Shown: positions 50,577 to 60,505, counted from the first letter of the stretch. The stretch is 64,000 nucleotides of DNA from Ferrimonas gelatinilytica (GCF_039544205.1 NZ_BAABLF010000005.1:496001-560000); one strand, 5' to 3'. The notes: a model not told the origin generated them from the letters alone. A program made the numbers and translations.

Positions 50577-51245
50577 CTAAGCGATCAGCGCCCCTATCTT
50601 GAGGGGATCCCGACCCGCCATCTCACTGCACTGCGCCAGCAGAAGTTCACCACAGGCGATGGCATCCACCAGGGCATTGTGGCCGGGGTAAACCGGCAAA
50701 CCGTAACGTTCTCGACAACTGCCGAGGCGCAAGCCATCCCCGTGGGGGGTCGCACCGCGACGGGCGAAACGTTGCTGCTCCAACAGCAGGGTATCGATGA
50801 ACAGCAGCGGCGGACGTTCCCCGAAGCACTCCAGGAATCCACGGCGCAAGAATGCCCGGTCAAGGGTGGCGTTATGACAGATCACCACCCTGCCCGACAA
50901 CCGGGGAAGCAGTTCGGTCAACGCCTCGCACAGGGGCAACCCCTGCGCCATATCCCGGTCCCGGATCCCGTGGATGGTGCAGCTCTGTCCCACCTCACCG
51001 TCGATGCGCACCAACTGGTGCCAGGCGTGCGCCAGCTGCACGCGGCCGCCATCGATGGGAACCGAGGCGATGGAGAGGATCCTGTCCCGTTGCGGGTCCA
51101 GCCCGGTGAGCTCCAAGTCCAGGGCAAGCAGGGGCGCCTCCCGGTAGTCCCGGCCCAACTGCGGCCTTTCAGCCCGGTAGTAGGGTGTCAATGCCGGGTG
51201 GCGACTGCGCCGTCGGTACCAGAAGTGACGCCAGGCCGCCCTCAT
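50577..51245 (-). CDS. DnaQ-like 3'-5' exonuclease
   Basis: 222 residues of DEDDh type: Asp and Glu in ALDLELTGLDPQRDRIL, Asp in ICHNATLDRAFL, His and Asp in YPGHNALVDAIACGEL. It resembles stand-alone polymerase III epsilon-like exonucleases. The start overlaps the DUF294 gene by four bases (ATGA), and this pair plus the symporter genes is a conserved neighbourhood in Vibrio and relatives. Likely processes nucleic acid ends; the substrate is not proven. Confidence 0.9.
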   Translation of the reverse strand: MRAAWRHFWYRRRSRHPALTPYYRAERPQLGRDYREAPLLALDLELTGLDPQRDRILSIASVPIDGGRVQLAHAWHQLVRIDGEVGQSCTIHGIRDRDMAQGLPLCEALTELLPRLSGRVVICHNATLDRAFLRRGFLECFGERPPLLFIDTLLLEQQRFARRGATPHGDGLRLGSCRERYGLPVYPGHNALVDAIACGELLLAQCSEMAGRDPLKIGALIA

Positions 51246-53089
51246 AGGCTTCGTCCATATTTCAGCTTAATCCCATCCTGGGCGCGGGCTACCACCGCAA
51301 ACGCATCCTTGAGCTGGTGCCGAGTCAGGCCGGAGATCTTCGACGTGGGCAGCCAGTTACTGGGGCTCTCCCCCTCCTGCACCTGGCGCCCCTGGTTCTG
51401 CAGCCGCAGCGCGGCGATGAACTCCTGGGCATCCACCAGGTTCAGTGCATCCTTGCGGCTAAGCAGGCCGGCGTTCATCGCCGCCTGGATCCGCTTCGGC
51501 GTACTGATCTCGCTGCTGCCACAGGCCAGAGCATACAAGCGCGCGATGTCGTTGATGATCGCCAGTCCCTTATGCTTGAGATCCAGCGCCTTGCGCTGGG
51601 CACCGTCTCGCTCCAACACCAGCTGGCGAAAAAACCCCAGTGGAGGAACCGTCTTGGCGGCGTTGCCCGCCATCATTGCTAGGAAGATCTGGTTGTCCTG
51701 ACACTGCGCCAGAACCGAACGCTGAAGCTGCTCCCCCAGTGCGGTGCGCCCCGCCACCGGGCGCAGATCGAAAAAGATGCTAGCGTGCATTACCGCCATC
51801 GGCTCCGGCTCCCGAGTCCAGCGTTCGAACTGCCTCTGCCACTGGGCCAGGGAGAGGCACCACTTGGGGTTCATCGCCATGATTTCGCCGGGACAGTGGA
51901 CGTAACCCGCTTCATTCAGGCCATCGCAGACGTAACGGGCCAGGGACAGGAAGTAGTCACGCTCCACCTCATCGGGCTCCCGGGCCAGCAACAGGCCGTT
52001 ATCCTGGTCCGACTTGCCCGCCTGATCCATCCTCGCCTGAGAACCAAACGCCAGCCAGCACCAGGGAAAGGGGGCCTCGCCGAGCTCCACCTGGCCCAGG
52101 TCCAGCAGACGCCGGGTCAAGGTATCGGTCAGCAGAGTCAACACCCGGCCGATCTCCTCCGCCCGGGCATCCGCCTGGATCAAACGCTGCATCAACAGGG
52201 GGAACTGGCCCGCCAGCTTGATCAGGCTCGCCCTGTCCTTCTGGCGCTCCAGCTCGCCGATCAGGTGAAGCGGATCGTTGCGCTGCAGCCGCACAATATC
52301 GGTGCTGGTAAGCACCCCCACGGCGCGCCCCTCCTCGGTCACGGGAAGGTGATGCACGTTGTGCTGGCTCATGACCAGTACCGCCTCGAACAGCAGCGTA
52401 CTGGGCGCCACCGACACCGGCTCCGCTGTCATCGCTTCCGCCACCGCCAGGTCGCACCCCTTGCCCGGAGCCAACACCCGGTTGCGCAGATCCCGGTCGG
52501 TGAGGATCCCGCTCAGCCGCTCCAGCTCGGTGACCAGCAGGCAGCTGACCCGGGCCTCGCTCATTCTCTGTGCCGCCTGCTGAACCGTCATCTCTGGGCC
52601 GATACACTGCGGCGGCGAGGCCATCACGGAGCTGACTCGAGCGGTACTCTGGTGATCCCGGGCCAGGTAGCGGGCCGAGTGGCGCAACCGCTCCGCGTGC
52701 TTACGGTTGAAGAAGCGATCAAACTCGCGACTCTGCGCCCGAAGCTGACGAAAACTGCGCTCATTGAGGATGTACACCAGCCCATCCTCCAGCACCCGCA
52801 CCACGGTGCTGACCGGCTCCCCGGTCAACAGCGAGGGGAAGCCGAAGTAGTCCCCCTCCCCCAGGCGGTCCAGCAGGTCCCCCTGCTGGCTCTGCACTTC
52901 GAAGGCGCCGTTGCGGACGATGTAGAGATGCGGGTTATCACTGTCCACCGGCACCTCGCCCTGGGCCTTGGCAAAGTAGGCGATCTCGATGCCCCGGGCC
53001 GCCTGTGCCAGTTGCTCCGGACTCAGGCAATCGAAGGGCACCAGGGTGCCGATAAAGTCCTCGATGGGAGCCAACTCCGATGTGTTCAT
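51242..53089 (-). CDS. cNMP-binding, CBS and nucleotidyltransferase (DUF294) protein
   Basis: 615 residues. A cyclic-nucleotide-binding-like domain (about 15-125) is followed by a CBS pair (about 165-280; MTVQQAAQRMSEARVSCLL and MSQHNVHHLPVTEEGRAVG). A GlnD-like nucleotidyltransferase region (about 335-470) carries FGSQARMDQAGKSDQDNGLL (the G-S...D-x-D site), and an all-helical C-terminus ends the protein. The family is thought to sense small ligands and modify a partner. It is usually encoded beside the ActP-like symporter, as here. The aspartates are present, so nucleotidylation activity is plausible. Confidence 0.9.
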   Translation of the reverse strand: MNTSELAPIEDFIGTLVPFDCLSPEQLAQAARGIEIAYFAKAQGEVPVDSDNPHLYIVRNGAFEVQSQQGDLLDRLGEGDYFGFPSLLTGEPVSTVVRVLEDGLVYILNERSFRQLRAQSREFDRFFNRKHAERLRHSARYLARDHQSTARVSSVMASPPQCIGPEMTVQQAAQRMSEARVSCLLVTELERLSGILTDRDLRNRVLAPGKGCDLAVAEAMTAEPVSVAPSTLLFEAVLVMSQHNVHHLPVTEEGRAVGVLTSTDIVRLQRNDPLHLIGELERQKDRASLIKLAGQFPLLMQRLIQADARAEEIGRVLTLLTDTLTRRLLDLGQVELGEAPFPWCWLAFGSQARMDQAGKSDQDNGLLLAREPDEVERDYFLSLARYVCDGLNEAGYVHCPGEIMAMNPKWCLSLAQWQRQFERWTREPEPMAVMHASIFFDLRPVAGRTALGEQLQRSVLAQCQDNQIFLAMMAGNAAKTVPPLGFFRQLVLERDGAQRKALDLKHKGLAIINDIARLYALACGSSEISTPKRIQAAMNAGLLSRKDALNLVDAQEFIAALRLQNQGRQVQEGESPSNWLPTSKISGLTRHQLKDAFAVVARAQDGIKLKYGRSL

Positions 53090-53146
53090 GTCTACCTCTC
53101 TGGATCCCTGTTAGAGTGGGTGAAAAATCAACGACAAGGAGACGTC

Positions 53147-53374
53147 ATGCTGAATATTTTGCAAACCGGTACCCTGCTTTGCGGTGCCCTGCTGGTGCTA
53201 CTGGCCATCATCACCTACCTGCGCCGAACCCACCAGTGGCAAGCCCTCTGGCAGGTCTGGGTGGGCCAGTTAAAAGACCTCAACCTGACGGAGTTCCGAC
53301 TCTACCGCAGCGGCATCCTGTTGCTGTTTGCCGGTGTCCTGCTGCGCATCATCAACCTGACCCTGAACGGGTAA
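53147..53374 (+). CDS. Small membrane protein (75 aa)
   Basis: An AAGGAGA ribosome site precedes the ATG. Two hydrophobic segments (about 5-23 and 53-72) flank an amphipathic middle (HQWQALWQVWVGQLKDLNL). Short genes of this type accompany the DUF294/symporter neighbourhood, but I do not recognise the family. Opposite in direction to both neighbours. Confidence 0.75.
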   Translation: MLNILQTGTLLCGALLVLLAIITYLRRTHQWQALWQVWVGQLKDLNLTEFRLYRSGILLLFAGVLLRIINLTLNG

Positions 53375-53382
53375 CCGGCACA

Positions 53383-53413
53383 AAAAGGGCAACCCAACGG
53401 GTTGCCCTTTTGC
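53383..53413. terminator. Bidirectional terminator
   Basis: AAAGGGCAACCC/GGGTTGCCCTTT with a short loop, serving the small membrane protein gene and the convergent symporter gene. Confidence 0.88.
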
Positions 53414-53432
53414 CACTTTAAACCCCTGCCCC

Positions 53433-55190
53433 CTAGTGGTGCGTCGCGGCACCGGACCCTTTCGGGAAACGGATGCTCTCGACCATGTCCTGCACTTCGG
53501 TCGGCGCCTCGGCGGTTACCCGACTCACGGTAAAGGCCACAATGAAGTTCAGCAACATGCCCAGCGTCCCGATCCCCTCAGGGGAGATCCCGAACAGCCA
53601 GTTCTCCGGCGTATTGGCAATCAGCGGCTCGAAGAACACCCCTTTGTACGCCAGGATGTAACCCGCGGTGAAGGTAATGCCCACCACCATACCGGCAATG
53701 GCGCCCTCCTTGTTCATCCGCTTGGAGAAGATCCCCATGATGATGGCCGGGAAGAAGGAGGAGGCTGCAAGGCCGAAGGCGAAGGCGACCACCTGCGCCA
53801 CGAAGCCCGGAGGGTTGATCCCAAGGTAACCGGCAATACAGATCGCCACCGCTGCGGCAATTCGGGCGTAGGTCAGCTCCTGCCGGTCGGTGATGTTCGG
53901 CATCAGGTTCCGCTTGAGCAAGTCATGGGAGATGGAGGTGGAGATCACCAGCAACAAGCCTGCCGAGGTGGAGAGCGCCGCCGCGATCCCCCCTGCCGCC
54001 ACCAGCGCAATTACCCAGTTGGGCAGGCCGGCAATCTCGGGGTTGGCCAGCACCATGATGTCCCGGTCGATCTTCATGTTGTTGCGCTCGTCGTTGGAGT
54101 AGAACATCACCCCATCCTGCGCCAACTGTTCACCGGCAGGTCCCTTGGCGCTGACCGCCTCATCGGCAGCGGAGAAGCCAATCAAACCGGTCTTCTCCCA
54201 GTTACGGATCCACTGGGGACGCTCGGCGTAGGCGGTCCCCTGACCCGCAGGCCCGTTGATGGTATCGATCATGTTCAGGCGGGCGAAGGAGGCCACGGCC
54301 GGTGCGGTGGTGTAGAGCAAGGCAATGAACACCAGAGCCCAGCCCGCGGAGATCCGCGCATCGGACACCTTAGGTACGGTGAAGAAGCGCACGATAACGT
54401 GGGGCAGGCCCGCGGTACCCACCATCAGGGCGGCGGTGATGAAGAACACGTCCACGGTGGACTTGGAGCCGTCGGTGTATTCATTGAAGCCCAACTCCGT
54501 CACCAGGCCATCCAGCTTGGCCAGCACCGAGGTCCCCGGCTCCGCCAGGAGATCTGAGCCGAAGCCCAGCTGCGGCAGCACGTTGCCGGTGAGCATGATG
54601 GAGATGAAGACCGCCGGCACCAGGTAAGCGGTGATCAGCACCACGTACTGAGCCACCTGGGTGTAGGTGATCCCCTTCATACCACCGAGTACGGCGTAGA
54701 AGAACACCACCACCATCCCGATGATCACACCCATGGTCACATCCACTTCCAGGAAGCGGGAGAACACCACGCCCACACCACGCATCTGGCCTGCCACGTA
54801 GGTGAAGCAGACGAAGATGGCGCAAATCACCGCCACGGTACGGGCGGTTTGGGAGTAGTAACGGTCCCCGATGAAATCCGGCACGGTAAACTTGCCGAAC
54901 TTACGTAGGTAGGGGGCCAGGCAGAGTGCCAGCAGCACATAGCCGCCGGTCCAGCCCATCAGGTAAACCGCGCCGTCGTACCCCATGAAGGCGATGAGGC
55001 CCGCCATGGAGAGGAAGGAGGCCGCCGACATCCAGTCCGCCGCCGTCGCCATGCCGTTGGCGACCGGGTGAACCCCGCCGCCGGCAACGTAAAACTCGTT
55101 GGTGGAACCGGCCTTGGCCCAGATGGCGATGCCGATATAGAGGGCAAAGGTGGCACCCACCACGATGTAAGTCAGTGTTTGCAGATCCAT
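53433..55190 (-). CDS. Sodium:solute symporter, ActP-like (VC2705 type)
   Basis: 585 residues from the ATG at 55190 (MDLQTLTYIVVGATFALYI); GAGGA lies just upstream. About 13 membrane segments, with the SSF signature regions GGVHPVANGMATAADWMSAASFL and GGIAAALSTSAGLLLVIS. A C-terminal AFTVSRVT extension ends the protein. This branch, with a DUF4212 partner, imports acetate or other short carboxylates with Na+. The start lies four bases after the DUF4212 stop, and the neighbouring DUF294 protein may regulate it. Note the inserted loop around 365-420 typical of this subfamily. Confidence 0.9.
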   Translation of the reverse strand: MDLQTLTYIVVGATFALYIGIAIWAKAGSTNEFYVAGGGVHPVANGMATAADWMSAASFLSMAGLIAFMGYDGAVYLMGWTGGYVLLALCLAPYLRKFGKFTVPDFIGDRYYSQTARTVAVICAIFVCFTYVAGQMRGVGVVFSRFLEVDVTMGVIIGMVVVFFYAVLGGMKGITYTQVAQYVVLITAYLVPAVFISIMLTGNVLPQLGFGSDLLAEPGTSVLAKLDGLVTELGFNEYTDGSKSTVDVFFITAALMVGTAGLPHVIVRFFTVPKVSDARISAGWALVFIALLYTTAPAVASFARLNMIDTINGPAGQGTAYAERPQWIRNWEKTGLIGFSAADEAVSAKGPAGEQLAQDGVMFYSNDERNNMKIDRDIMVLANPEIAGLPNWVIALVAAGGIAAALSTSAGLLLVISTSISHDLLKRNLMPNITDRQELTYARIAAAVAICIAGYLGINPPGFVAQVVAFAFGLAASSFFPAIIMGIFSKRMNKEGAIAGMVVGITFTAGYILAYKGVFFEPLIANTPENWLFGISPEGIGTLGMLLNFIVAFTVSRVTAEAPTEVQDMVESIRFPKGSGAATHH

Positions 55191-55194
55191 CGCA

Positions 55195-55461
55195 TCAGTC
55201 CTCGTGTACGTTGTACTTCTTGTCCAGCGCATTCATCTTGGCCACGTAGACAAAGATGAGGGCCACAAAGACGTAGATGGCGCCCTGTTGGGCAAACCAG
55301 AATCCAAGCTTGAAGCCACCCAGATTCACCGTGTTGAGTACATCGACCAGCAAGATCCCGCAGCCATAGGAGACCACGAACCATACCGCCAGAAGACTCA
55401 GCATCAGGCGGAGGTTTTCCGACCAGTACGCTTTCGCTTTCTCGGTACTTTCAAAAGCCAT
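55195..55461 (-). CDS. DUF4212 symporter small subunit
   Basis: 88 residues with two membrane helices. WSENLRLMLSLLAVWFVVSYGCGILLVD and LGFWFAQQGAIYVFVALIFVYV are the conserved segments of DUF4212, the putative small subunit of the sodium:solute symporter. First gene of the pair. Confidence 0.92.
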   Translation of the reverse strand: MAFESTEKAKAYWSENLRLMLSLLAVWFVVSYGCGILLVDVLNTVNLGGFKLGFWFAQQGAIYVFVALIFVYVAKMNALDKKYNVHED

Positions 55462-55909
55462 AACCGCTCCCCGTTTCCGTCAAATGGAATAGTCACGGCT
55501 TAACCTAGCAAGGCCCCCCTTCCGGGAATGCTCGACCTTAGTCAAACAGCATCCGCCAGCGAATCCAGCAAGAATCATCGTAATACACTGAATTAATTAT
55601 GATTTAATCCATTTCTGGCGATTATCTGGCCGACGGGCGCCGGTTAGACTTTGGTCGAAACTGGGGTCTGACGGGGAACTTTTGTGGGATTTGAGTCCAA
55701 ATCAGCGTGGAGAAGCCGCCTTTTCGCGTCCGGCCTTGCCGTCGCGTATCACCCGCCTCTCTTTAGCGGATCTCCTGAGTGGGTCCCTTGAGTTGCTGTC
55801 CTGCCCGACGCCGCTTGTACCCACTTTTGGGACAGGCGGTTTTTCGACAGGCCATTAACGAACGCCCCAGCCGGGCCACTCAGGTCGGCCGGGACAACCC
55901 ACTGCCCCG
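55462..55909. other. 448-bp intergenic region, little recognised
   Basis: It holds the DUF4212 promoter region (an AT-rich patch near 55580-55610) and the 3' flank of the cupin gene. A short hairpin GATTTG/CAAATC lies at 55688-55703. No riboswitch class or CRP core was recognised. Confidence 0.45.
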
Positions 55910-56623
55910 TTATCCGCGGCAGAGGTAGAGCACACAACCGGAGGCGGAGGAGAAGTCATGCCGATAACCGGCGGGCAGCCGCCACCAGGTCTCAGGACCG
56001 TAGGTCTTGAGGCGCTCACTGCCCGAGCGGGTCGACTCTTCTTCAAGGTTCGCCTGACCATCGCCATGCCTTAGCACCCCCTCCTGAACCTCTCCCTCCA
56101 GCAGAAAAATCTCCGCCCCGTTCGGGTGGTGCCAATCCGTCAGCTGGGTACCGGGACGCAGTTGCAGCAGCTCTATCCGTTGTGAGAAGCCCGGTTGGTG
56201 ATAGAGGGGTTTTCGCAACAGGCCAGGGGTAGCGGTGCTCTCCCAGGGGAGCTCGCCACTGTCCACACACTGCTGCCGACGGCCCTGGCCGTCATACTGG
56301 CGCAGCTTCACCAGCAGCAGGCAGCCGCTGTCGGAATAGGGAGCATGGGAGGAGCCGTCCGGGTTGAGCAGATGGGTCCCGGCGGGATAATGGCCGTGCT
56401 CATCACTGAACACCCCGTCGAGAACCAGGATCTCTTCCCCCTGGGGGTGGGCGTGGGAGGCAAAGCGGCTGCCCGGCTGGTAACGGACCAGTGAGGTGAC
56501 GATCCCGGACTCTGCTGCCCCCACATGCCACAACCGCTTTCGGGTCACCCCCATCATGGGGCTCTCCACCCAGGGGAGCTTGGCGCCTTCAACGCACTGC
56601 CGCTGTCCATAACCCGCTGTCAT
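55910..56623 (-). CDS. Double-cupin ChrR-like protein
   Basis: 237 residues from the ATG at 56623 (AGGAG upstream); earlier codons lack support. Two similar cupin domains: the first has SHAHPQGEEILVLDGVFSDEHGHYPAGTHLLNPDG with its HxH...E metal site, and the second has DWHHPNGAEIFLLEGEVQEG. Each is preceded by a matching LPW(V/E)S segment (KLPWVESPMMGVTRKRLW, then ELPWESTATPGLLRKPLY), showing internal duplication. ChrR-type cupins bind Zn or Fe; some sense singlet oxygen as anti-sigma partners, but no sigma factor gene is adjacent. Function unknown. Confidence 0.85.
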   Translation of the reverse strand: MTAGYGQRQCVEGAKLPWVESPMMGVTRKRLWHVGAAESGIVTSLVRYQPGSRFASHAHPQGEEILVLDGVFSDEHGHYPAGTHLLNPDGSSHAPYSDSGCLLLVKLRQYDGQGRRQQCVDSGELPWESTATPGLLRKPLYHQPGFSQRIELLQLRPGTQLTDWHHPNGAEIFLLEGEVQEGVLRHGDGQANLEEESTRSGSERLKTYGPETWWRLPAGYRHDFSSASGCVLYLCRG

Positions 56624-56863
56624 GCATGCTCCTTTGATGCTCTGTTGCTCTTTGATCGGCCTGAGTCCGCCGCTGCTGACGGCGACGCCCCTTAAGTGTG
56701 CCCTGACGGCGATGAAGTTACACCCCTGCCGGGCACCGTTAACGTTTTCTTGCAACTTTGTTACCGCGCGTTCTGCCACCTGCGGGTCAAAATCGGGCAT
56801 CCTTGCACAACAACAGTGTCACGGCGCACTCAACCAAGATTCAACTCAACCCCGGATACCACA

Positions 56864-58474
56864 ATGAAACGGACTTTATGGATATTGCTGCCGCTGCTGT
56901 CGGCGTGCAGCCAACTGACGACCCCCTCCCAACCCGAGCCCGATGGCCACACCCTCAACGAGACGCAACTGCACGCCGATATCCGCGAGCTGGCGTCGGA
57001 TCGCTACCAGGGTCGCCTGCCCACCACCGAGGGGGAGACCCTCACCCTGGCTTATCTTCAATCACGATTCGAGCAGATGGGGCTCAAGCCCGGCAATGGC
57101 GACAGCTACCTGCAGCCGGTGCCGATGCGCCGCCTGAAAACCACCGGTGCCAAGCTGACCATCGACGGTCAGCCCCAGCGCTACCTGTTCGATATGGTGC
57201 TCAACAGTTTCAGCGATGCCCCTACGGTCAACCTGAGCGCCTCGGAGCTGGTGTTCGTCGGCTACGGCATCAATGCGCCGGAGTACCAGTGGAACGACTA
57301 CGCCGGACTGGATGTGAAGGGCAAGACCGTGGTGATGCTGGTCAATGATCCCGGCTTTGCCAGCGAGGATCCTGCCCTTTTCCGCGGCACCACCATGACC
57401 TACTACGGCCGCTGGGACTACAAATTCGCCGAGGCTGGCCGCCAGGGAGCCGCCGCAGCACTGATCATCCACGACACCCGCCCCGCCTCCTACCCCTGGA
57501 TGGTGGTTCAAAATAGCTGGACCGGCCCGCAACTGGATCTCGCCAACAGCCAGGATCCCCATCCGATGCTGGAGGGCTGGTTAACCAAGGACGCCGCCCG
57601 TGCCGTTTTGGCCCGCGCCGGTGAGGACCTCGACACCCTCACCGCCCAAGCCACCGAGCAACCGATGCACCGCAGGCTTGGGCTCACCGTCGATGCCGCC
57701 CTAAACCAGACCATCGATTTCGCCACCAGCCACAACGTTGTGGCCCTGCTGCCGGGCATCGAGGCTGCCGAGGAGGAAGTGATCTACACCGCCCACTGGG
57801 ACCACATCGGCGCCCAGGGCGAGGAGATCTACAACGGCGCCATGGACAACGCCACCGGCATCGCCGCCCTGCTGGCCCTGGCCGACGCCTTCAGCCAGGG
57901 CCCGCAGCCCCGCCGAAGCGTGCGCTTCCTGGCCGTCACCGGCGAGGAGCAGGGGCTGCTGGGCAGCCGTTACTACGCCGCCAACCCCATCACACCGCTG
58001 GGCCAGGTGGCCGGAGTGTTCAACGTCGACAGCACCAACATCTATGGCCGTACCCGGGACTACACCCTGGTGGGTCAGGGCCAGTCTGAGCTGGAACAGC
58101 TGTTGATCGACGCCACCACCGAGCAGGGCCGCCATATCAGCCCGGAAGCCCGTCCCGGTGCCGGCAGCTACTACCGTTCCGATCATTTCAGCTTCGTGCG
58201 CCAAGGGGTCCCCTCCGTCTATGCCCGCGGTGGCCAAATCCCCTGGGACGACGCCACGGCCCAGTATAAAAGTGCCATGCAGGCACGGGTAAAAGGCTGC
58301 TACCACGGGCCCTGCGATACCTACCACCCCGACTGGGATCTCTCCGGCACCCTGCAGGATATCTCCGTCTACCTTGAAGCTGGCCGCGCCCTGGCCGAGG
58401 GGGAGAGCTGGCCCGGTTTCCTGCCCGGCAGTGAGTTTTTCCCGCTGCGCCCGGCCGGTGACGCCGCACCCTAA
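56864..58474 (+). CDS. M28-family peptidase lipoprotein
   Basis: 536 residues from the ATG at 56864. A lipobox LLSACS gives a lipid-anchored Cys at about residue 16. A PA-like domain (about 125-275; VGYGINAPEYQWNDYAGLDVKGK) interrupts the peptidase. The M28 zinc site follows: HWDHIG, GAMDNATGIA, TGEEQGLLGS, VDSTNI and SDHFSF, all intact. Such aminopeptidases trim peptides in the periplasm. Monocistronic. Confidence 0.93.
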   Translation: MKRTLWILLPLLSACSQLTTPSQPEPDGHTLNETQLHADIRELASDRYQGRLPTTEGETLTLAYLQSRFEQMGLKPGNGDSYLQPVPMRRLKTTGAKLTIDGQPQRYLFDMVLNSFSDAPTVNLSASELVFVGYGINAPEYQWNDYAGLDVKGKTVVMLVNDPGFASEDPALFRGTTMTYYGRWDYKFAEAGRQGAAAALIIHDTRPASYPWMVVQNSWTGPQLDLANSQDPHPMLEGWLTKDAARAVLARAGEDLDTLTAQATEQPMHRRLGLTVDAALNQTIDFATSHNVVALLPGIEAAEEEVIYTAHWDHIGAQGEEIYNGAMDNATGIAALLALADAFSQGPQPRRSVRFLAVTGEEQGLLGSRYYAANPITPLGQVAGVFNVDSTNIYGRTRDYTLVGQGQSELEQLLIDATTEQGRHISPEARPGAGSYYRSDHFSFVRQGVPSVYARGGQIPWDDATAQYKSAMQARVKGCYHGPCDTYHPDWDLSGTLQDISVYLEAGRALAEGESWPGFLPGSEFFPLRPAGDAAP

Positions 58475-58793
58475 CTCAACGGCCCGGTTAGGGCTTTGCT
58501 GCCAAAGTGCCCAGGCGCGGTAACCACGGGGCTTTGGACGTTGAGCGCGCCTTGGAGCCGAAACTCGCCCCGGGTTTCTGGCTCCGGGCTCCCAACGAGC
58601 CGACGACCTCTTCGCAGCACGGCAGCCCCTAAAAAGCGGTGCTTACACAGGCACTTTCAACGCCAGCGCATAAGCAGTTCACACCACCTCATAAGCAAAC
58701 CCCGATAGCGGCCGCCAGCAGGCTTGGTTTTGCCCCCGGTGCCGTGGCAGTCTGATTTTCCGGAACAATGAAACGGTCAAAAGGAGCTGCCCC
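58475..58793. other. Intergenic region, nothing recognised
   Basis: 319 bases between the M28 and asnB genes on the same strand. No terminator with a T-run and no strong promoter pair was found. Confidence 0.45.
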
Positions 58794-60458
58794 ATGTGCG
58801 GGATCTTCGCCATCCTGGAGCTGAAATCGGATCCGGCCCAGTTGCGCCAATCCGCCTTGCAACTCGCCAAGACGCTGCGCCACCGCGGTCCCGACTGGTC
58901 CGGGATCTACGCCGACGACTCGGCGATCCTGGCCCACGAACGCCTGGCCATCGTGGATATCGACAACGGTGCCCAGCCCCTCTATAGCCCGGACGGCAAC
59001 CTGGTGCTGGCGGTCAATGGTGAGATCTACAACCATCGGGCGTTGCGTGAAGAGCTGGCCGTGGGTTACCAGTTCCAGACCGGCTCCGACTGCGAGGTGA
59101 TCCTGGCGCTCTACAACAAGTACGGCGTCGACTTCCTGGATAAGCTCAACGGGATCTTCGCCTTCGTGCTCTGGGACAGGGTGAATCAGCGCTACCTGGT
59201 GGGACGGGACCATCTCGGCATCGTGCCGCTCTACCAGGGTTTCGACGAGCACGGCAACCGCTACTTTGCCTCGGAGATGAAGGCGCTGGTGCCGGTTTGC
59301 ACCCAGATCAGCGAGTTTCCCCCGGGCCACTACCTGGACTCGAAGAAGGGCAGCCCGATCCAGTACTACGTCCGTGACTGGGCCCATTACGGGGAGATAC
59401 AAAACAACGACGCCGACCCCGAAACCCTGCGCACCGCGCTGGAAGCGGCGGTGAAACGCCAGCTGATGTGCGACGTGCCCTACGGCGTGCTGCTCTCCGG
59501 TGGCCTCGACTCCTCCATCACCTCCGCCCTGGCCAAGAAGTTTTCCGCCCGCCGCATCGAGGAGGATGAAAACGCTCCCGCTTGGTGGCCGCAACTGCAC
59601 AGCTTCGCCATCGGCCTTGAGGGGGCGCCGGATCTGGCCGCCGCCGCCGAGGTGGCTAACCACCTGGGCACGGTACACCACGAACTGCACTTCACCGTCC
59701 AGGAGGGACTGGATGCGATCCGTGACGTCATCTACCACATCGAAACCTACGACGTGACCACCATCCGTGCCTCCACGCCGATGTACCTGATGGCGAGAAT
59801 GATCAAGGCGATGGGGATCAAGATGGTGCTCTCCGGCGAGGGTGCCGACGAGATTTTCGGCGGCTACCTCTACTTCCACAAGGCCCCCAGTGCCGAGGCC
59901 TTTCACGAAGAGACGGTGCGCAAGCTGGGCAAACTGCATCAGTTCGACTGCCTGCGGGCCAACAAGTCGATGGCGGCCTTCGGGGTCGAGAGCCGGGTCC
60001 CCTTCCTGGACAAGGAGTTTGTCGATGTGGCGATGCGCATCAACCCGGAGGCGAAGCGGATCATCGACGGTCGAATCGAGAAGCAGATCCTGCGGGAAGC
60101 CTTTGCCCGGGATCTGCCGGAGGCGGTCGCCTGGCGCCAGAAGGAGCAGTTCAGCGACGGCGTCGGCTACGGCTGGATCGATGCCCTCAAGGCCCACGCC
60201 GAGTCCCAGGTGAGCGATAAGGAGCTTGAAAATGCCCACTTCAAGTTCCCGCACAACACCCCGGACACCAAGGAGGCCTACTGGTATCGCCGCCTGTTTG
60301 CCGAGCAGTTCCCCCAGTCCAGCTGCGCCGAGTGCGTCCCCGGGGGCAAGTCCGTGGCCTGCTCTACCCCGGAGGCCCTGGCCTGGGACGAGAGTCTTTC
60401 CGCCATCACGGACCCTTCAGGCCGCGCCGTCCAATCGGTGCACCAGGACAGCTACTGA
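58794..60458 (+). CDS. asnB: Asparagine synthetase B (glutamine-hydrolysing)
   Basis: 554 residues, exactly the E. coli length. The glutaminase nucleophile is Cys2 (MCGIFAIL), with RHRGPDWSG and AVNGEIYNH. The synthetase domain has the PP-motif SGGLDSSI and GEGADEIFGGYLYFH. It makes asparagine from aspartate, ATP and glutamine. AAAGGAG lies before the ATG. Single gene with a terminator. Confidence 0.97.
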   Translation: MCGIFAILELKSDPAQLRQSALQLAKTLRHRGPDWSGIYADDSAILAHERLAIVDIDNGAQPLYSPDGNLVLAVNGEIYNHRALREELAVGYQFQTGSDCEVILALYNKYGVDFLDKLNGIFAFVLWDRVNQRYLVGRDHLGIVPLYQGFDEHGNRYFASEMKALVPVCTQISEFPPGHYLDSKKGSPIQYYVRDWAHYGEIQNNDADPETLRTALEAAVKRQLMCDVPYGVLLSGGLDSSITSALAKKFSARRIEEDENAPAWWPQLHSFAIGLEGAPDLAAAAEVANHLGTVHHELHFTVQEGLDAIRDVIYHIETYDVTTIRASTPMYLMARMIKAMGIKMVLSGEGADEIFGGYLYFHKAPSAEAFHEETVRKLGKLHQFDCLRANKSMAAFGVESRVPFLDKEFVDVAMRINPEAKRIIDGRIEKQILREAFARDLPEAVAWRQKEQFSDGVGYGWIDALKAHAESQVSDKELENAHFKFPHNTPDTKEAYWYRRLFAEQFPQSSCAECVPGGKSVACSTPEALAWDESLSAITDPSGRAVQSVHQDSY

Positions 60459-60467
60459 GATCGCACA

Positions 60468-60491
60468 GACCCGCCAACCGGCGGGTCTTTA
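60468..60491. terminator. Hairpin after asnB
   Basis: AGACCCGCC/GGCGGGTCT with a short loop and TTTATT; convergent with the ATP-grasp gene. Confidence 0.75.
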
Positions 60492-60505
60492 TTGAGTTTC
60501 CCCGA

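Noticed and set aside
58689..60254. A 521-codon open frame antisense to asnB
   Set aside because: asnB is unmistakable on the plus strand; the antisense product is low-complexity and matches no family.
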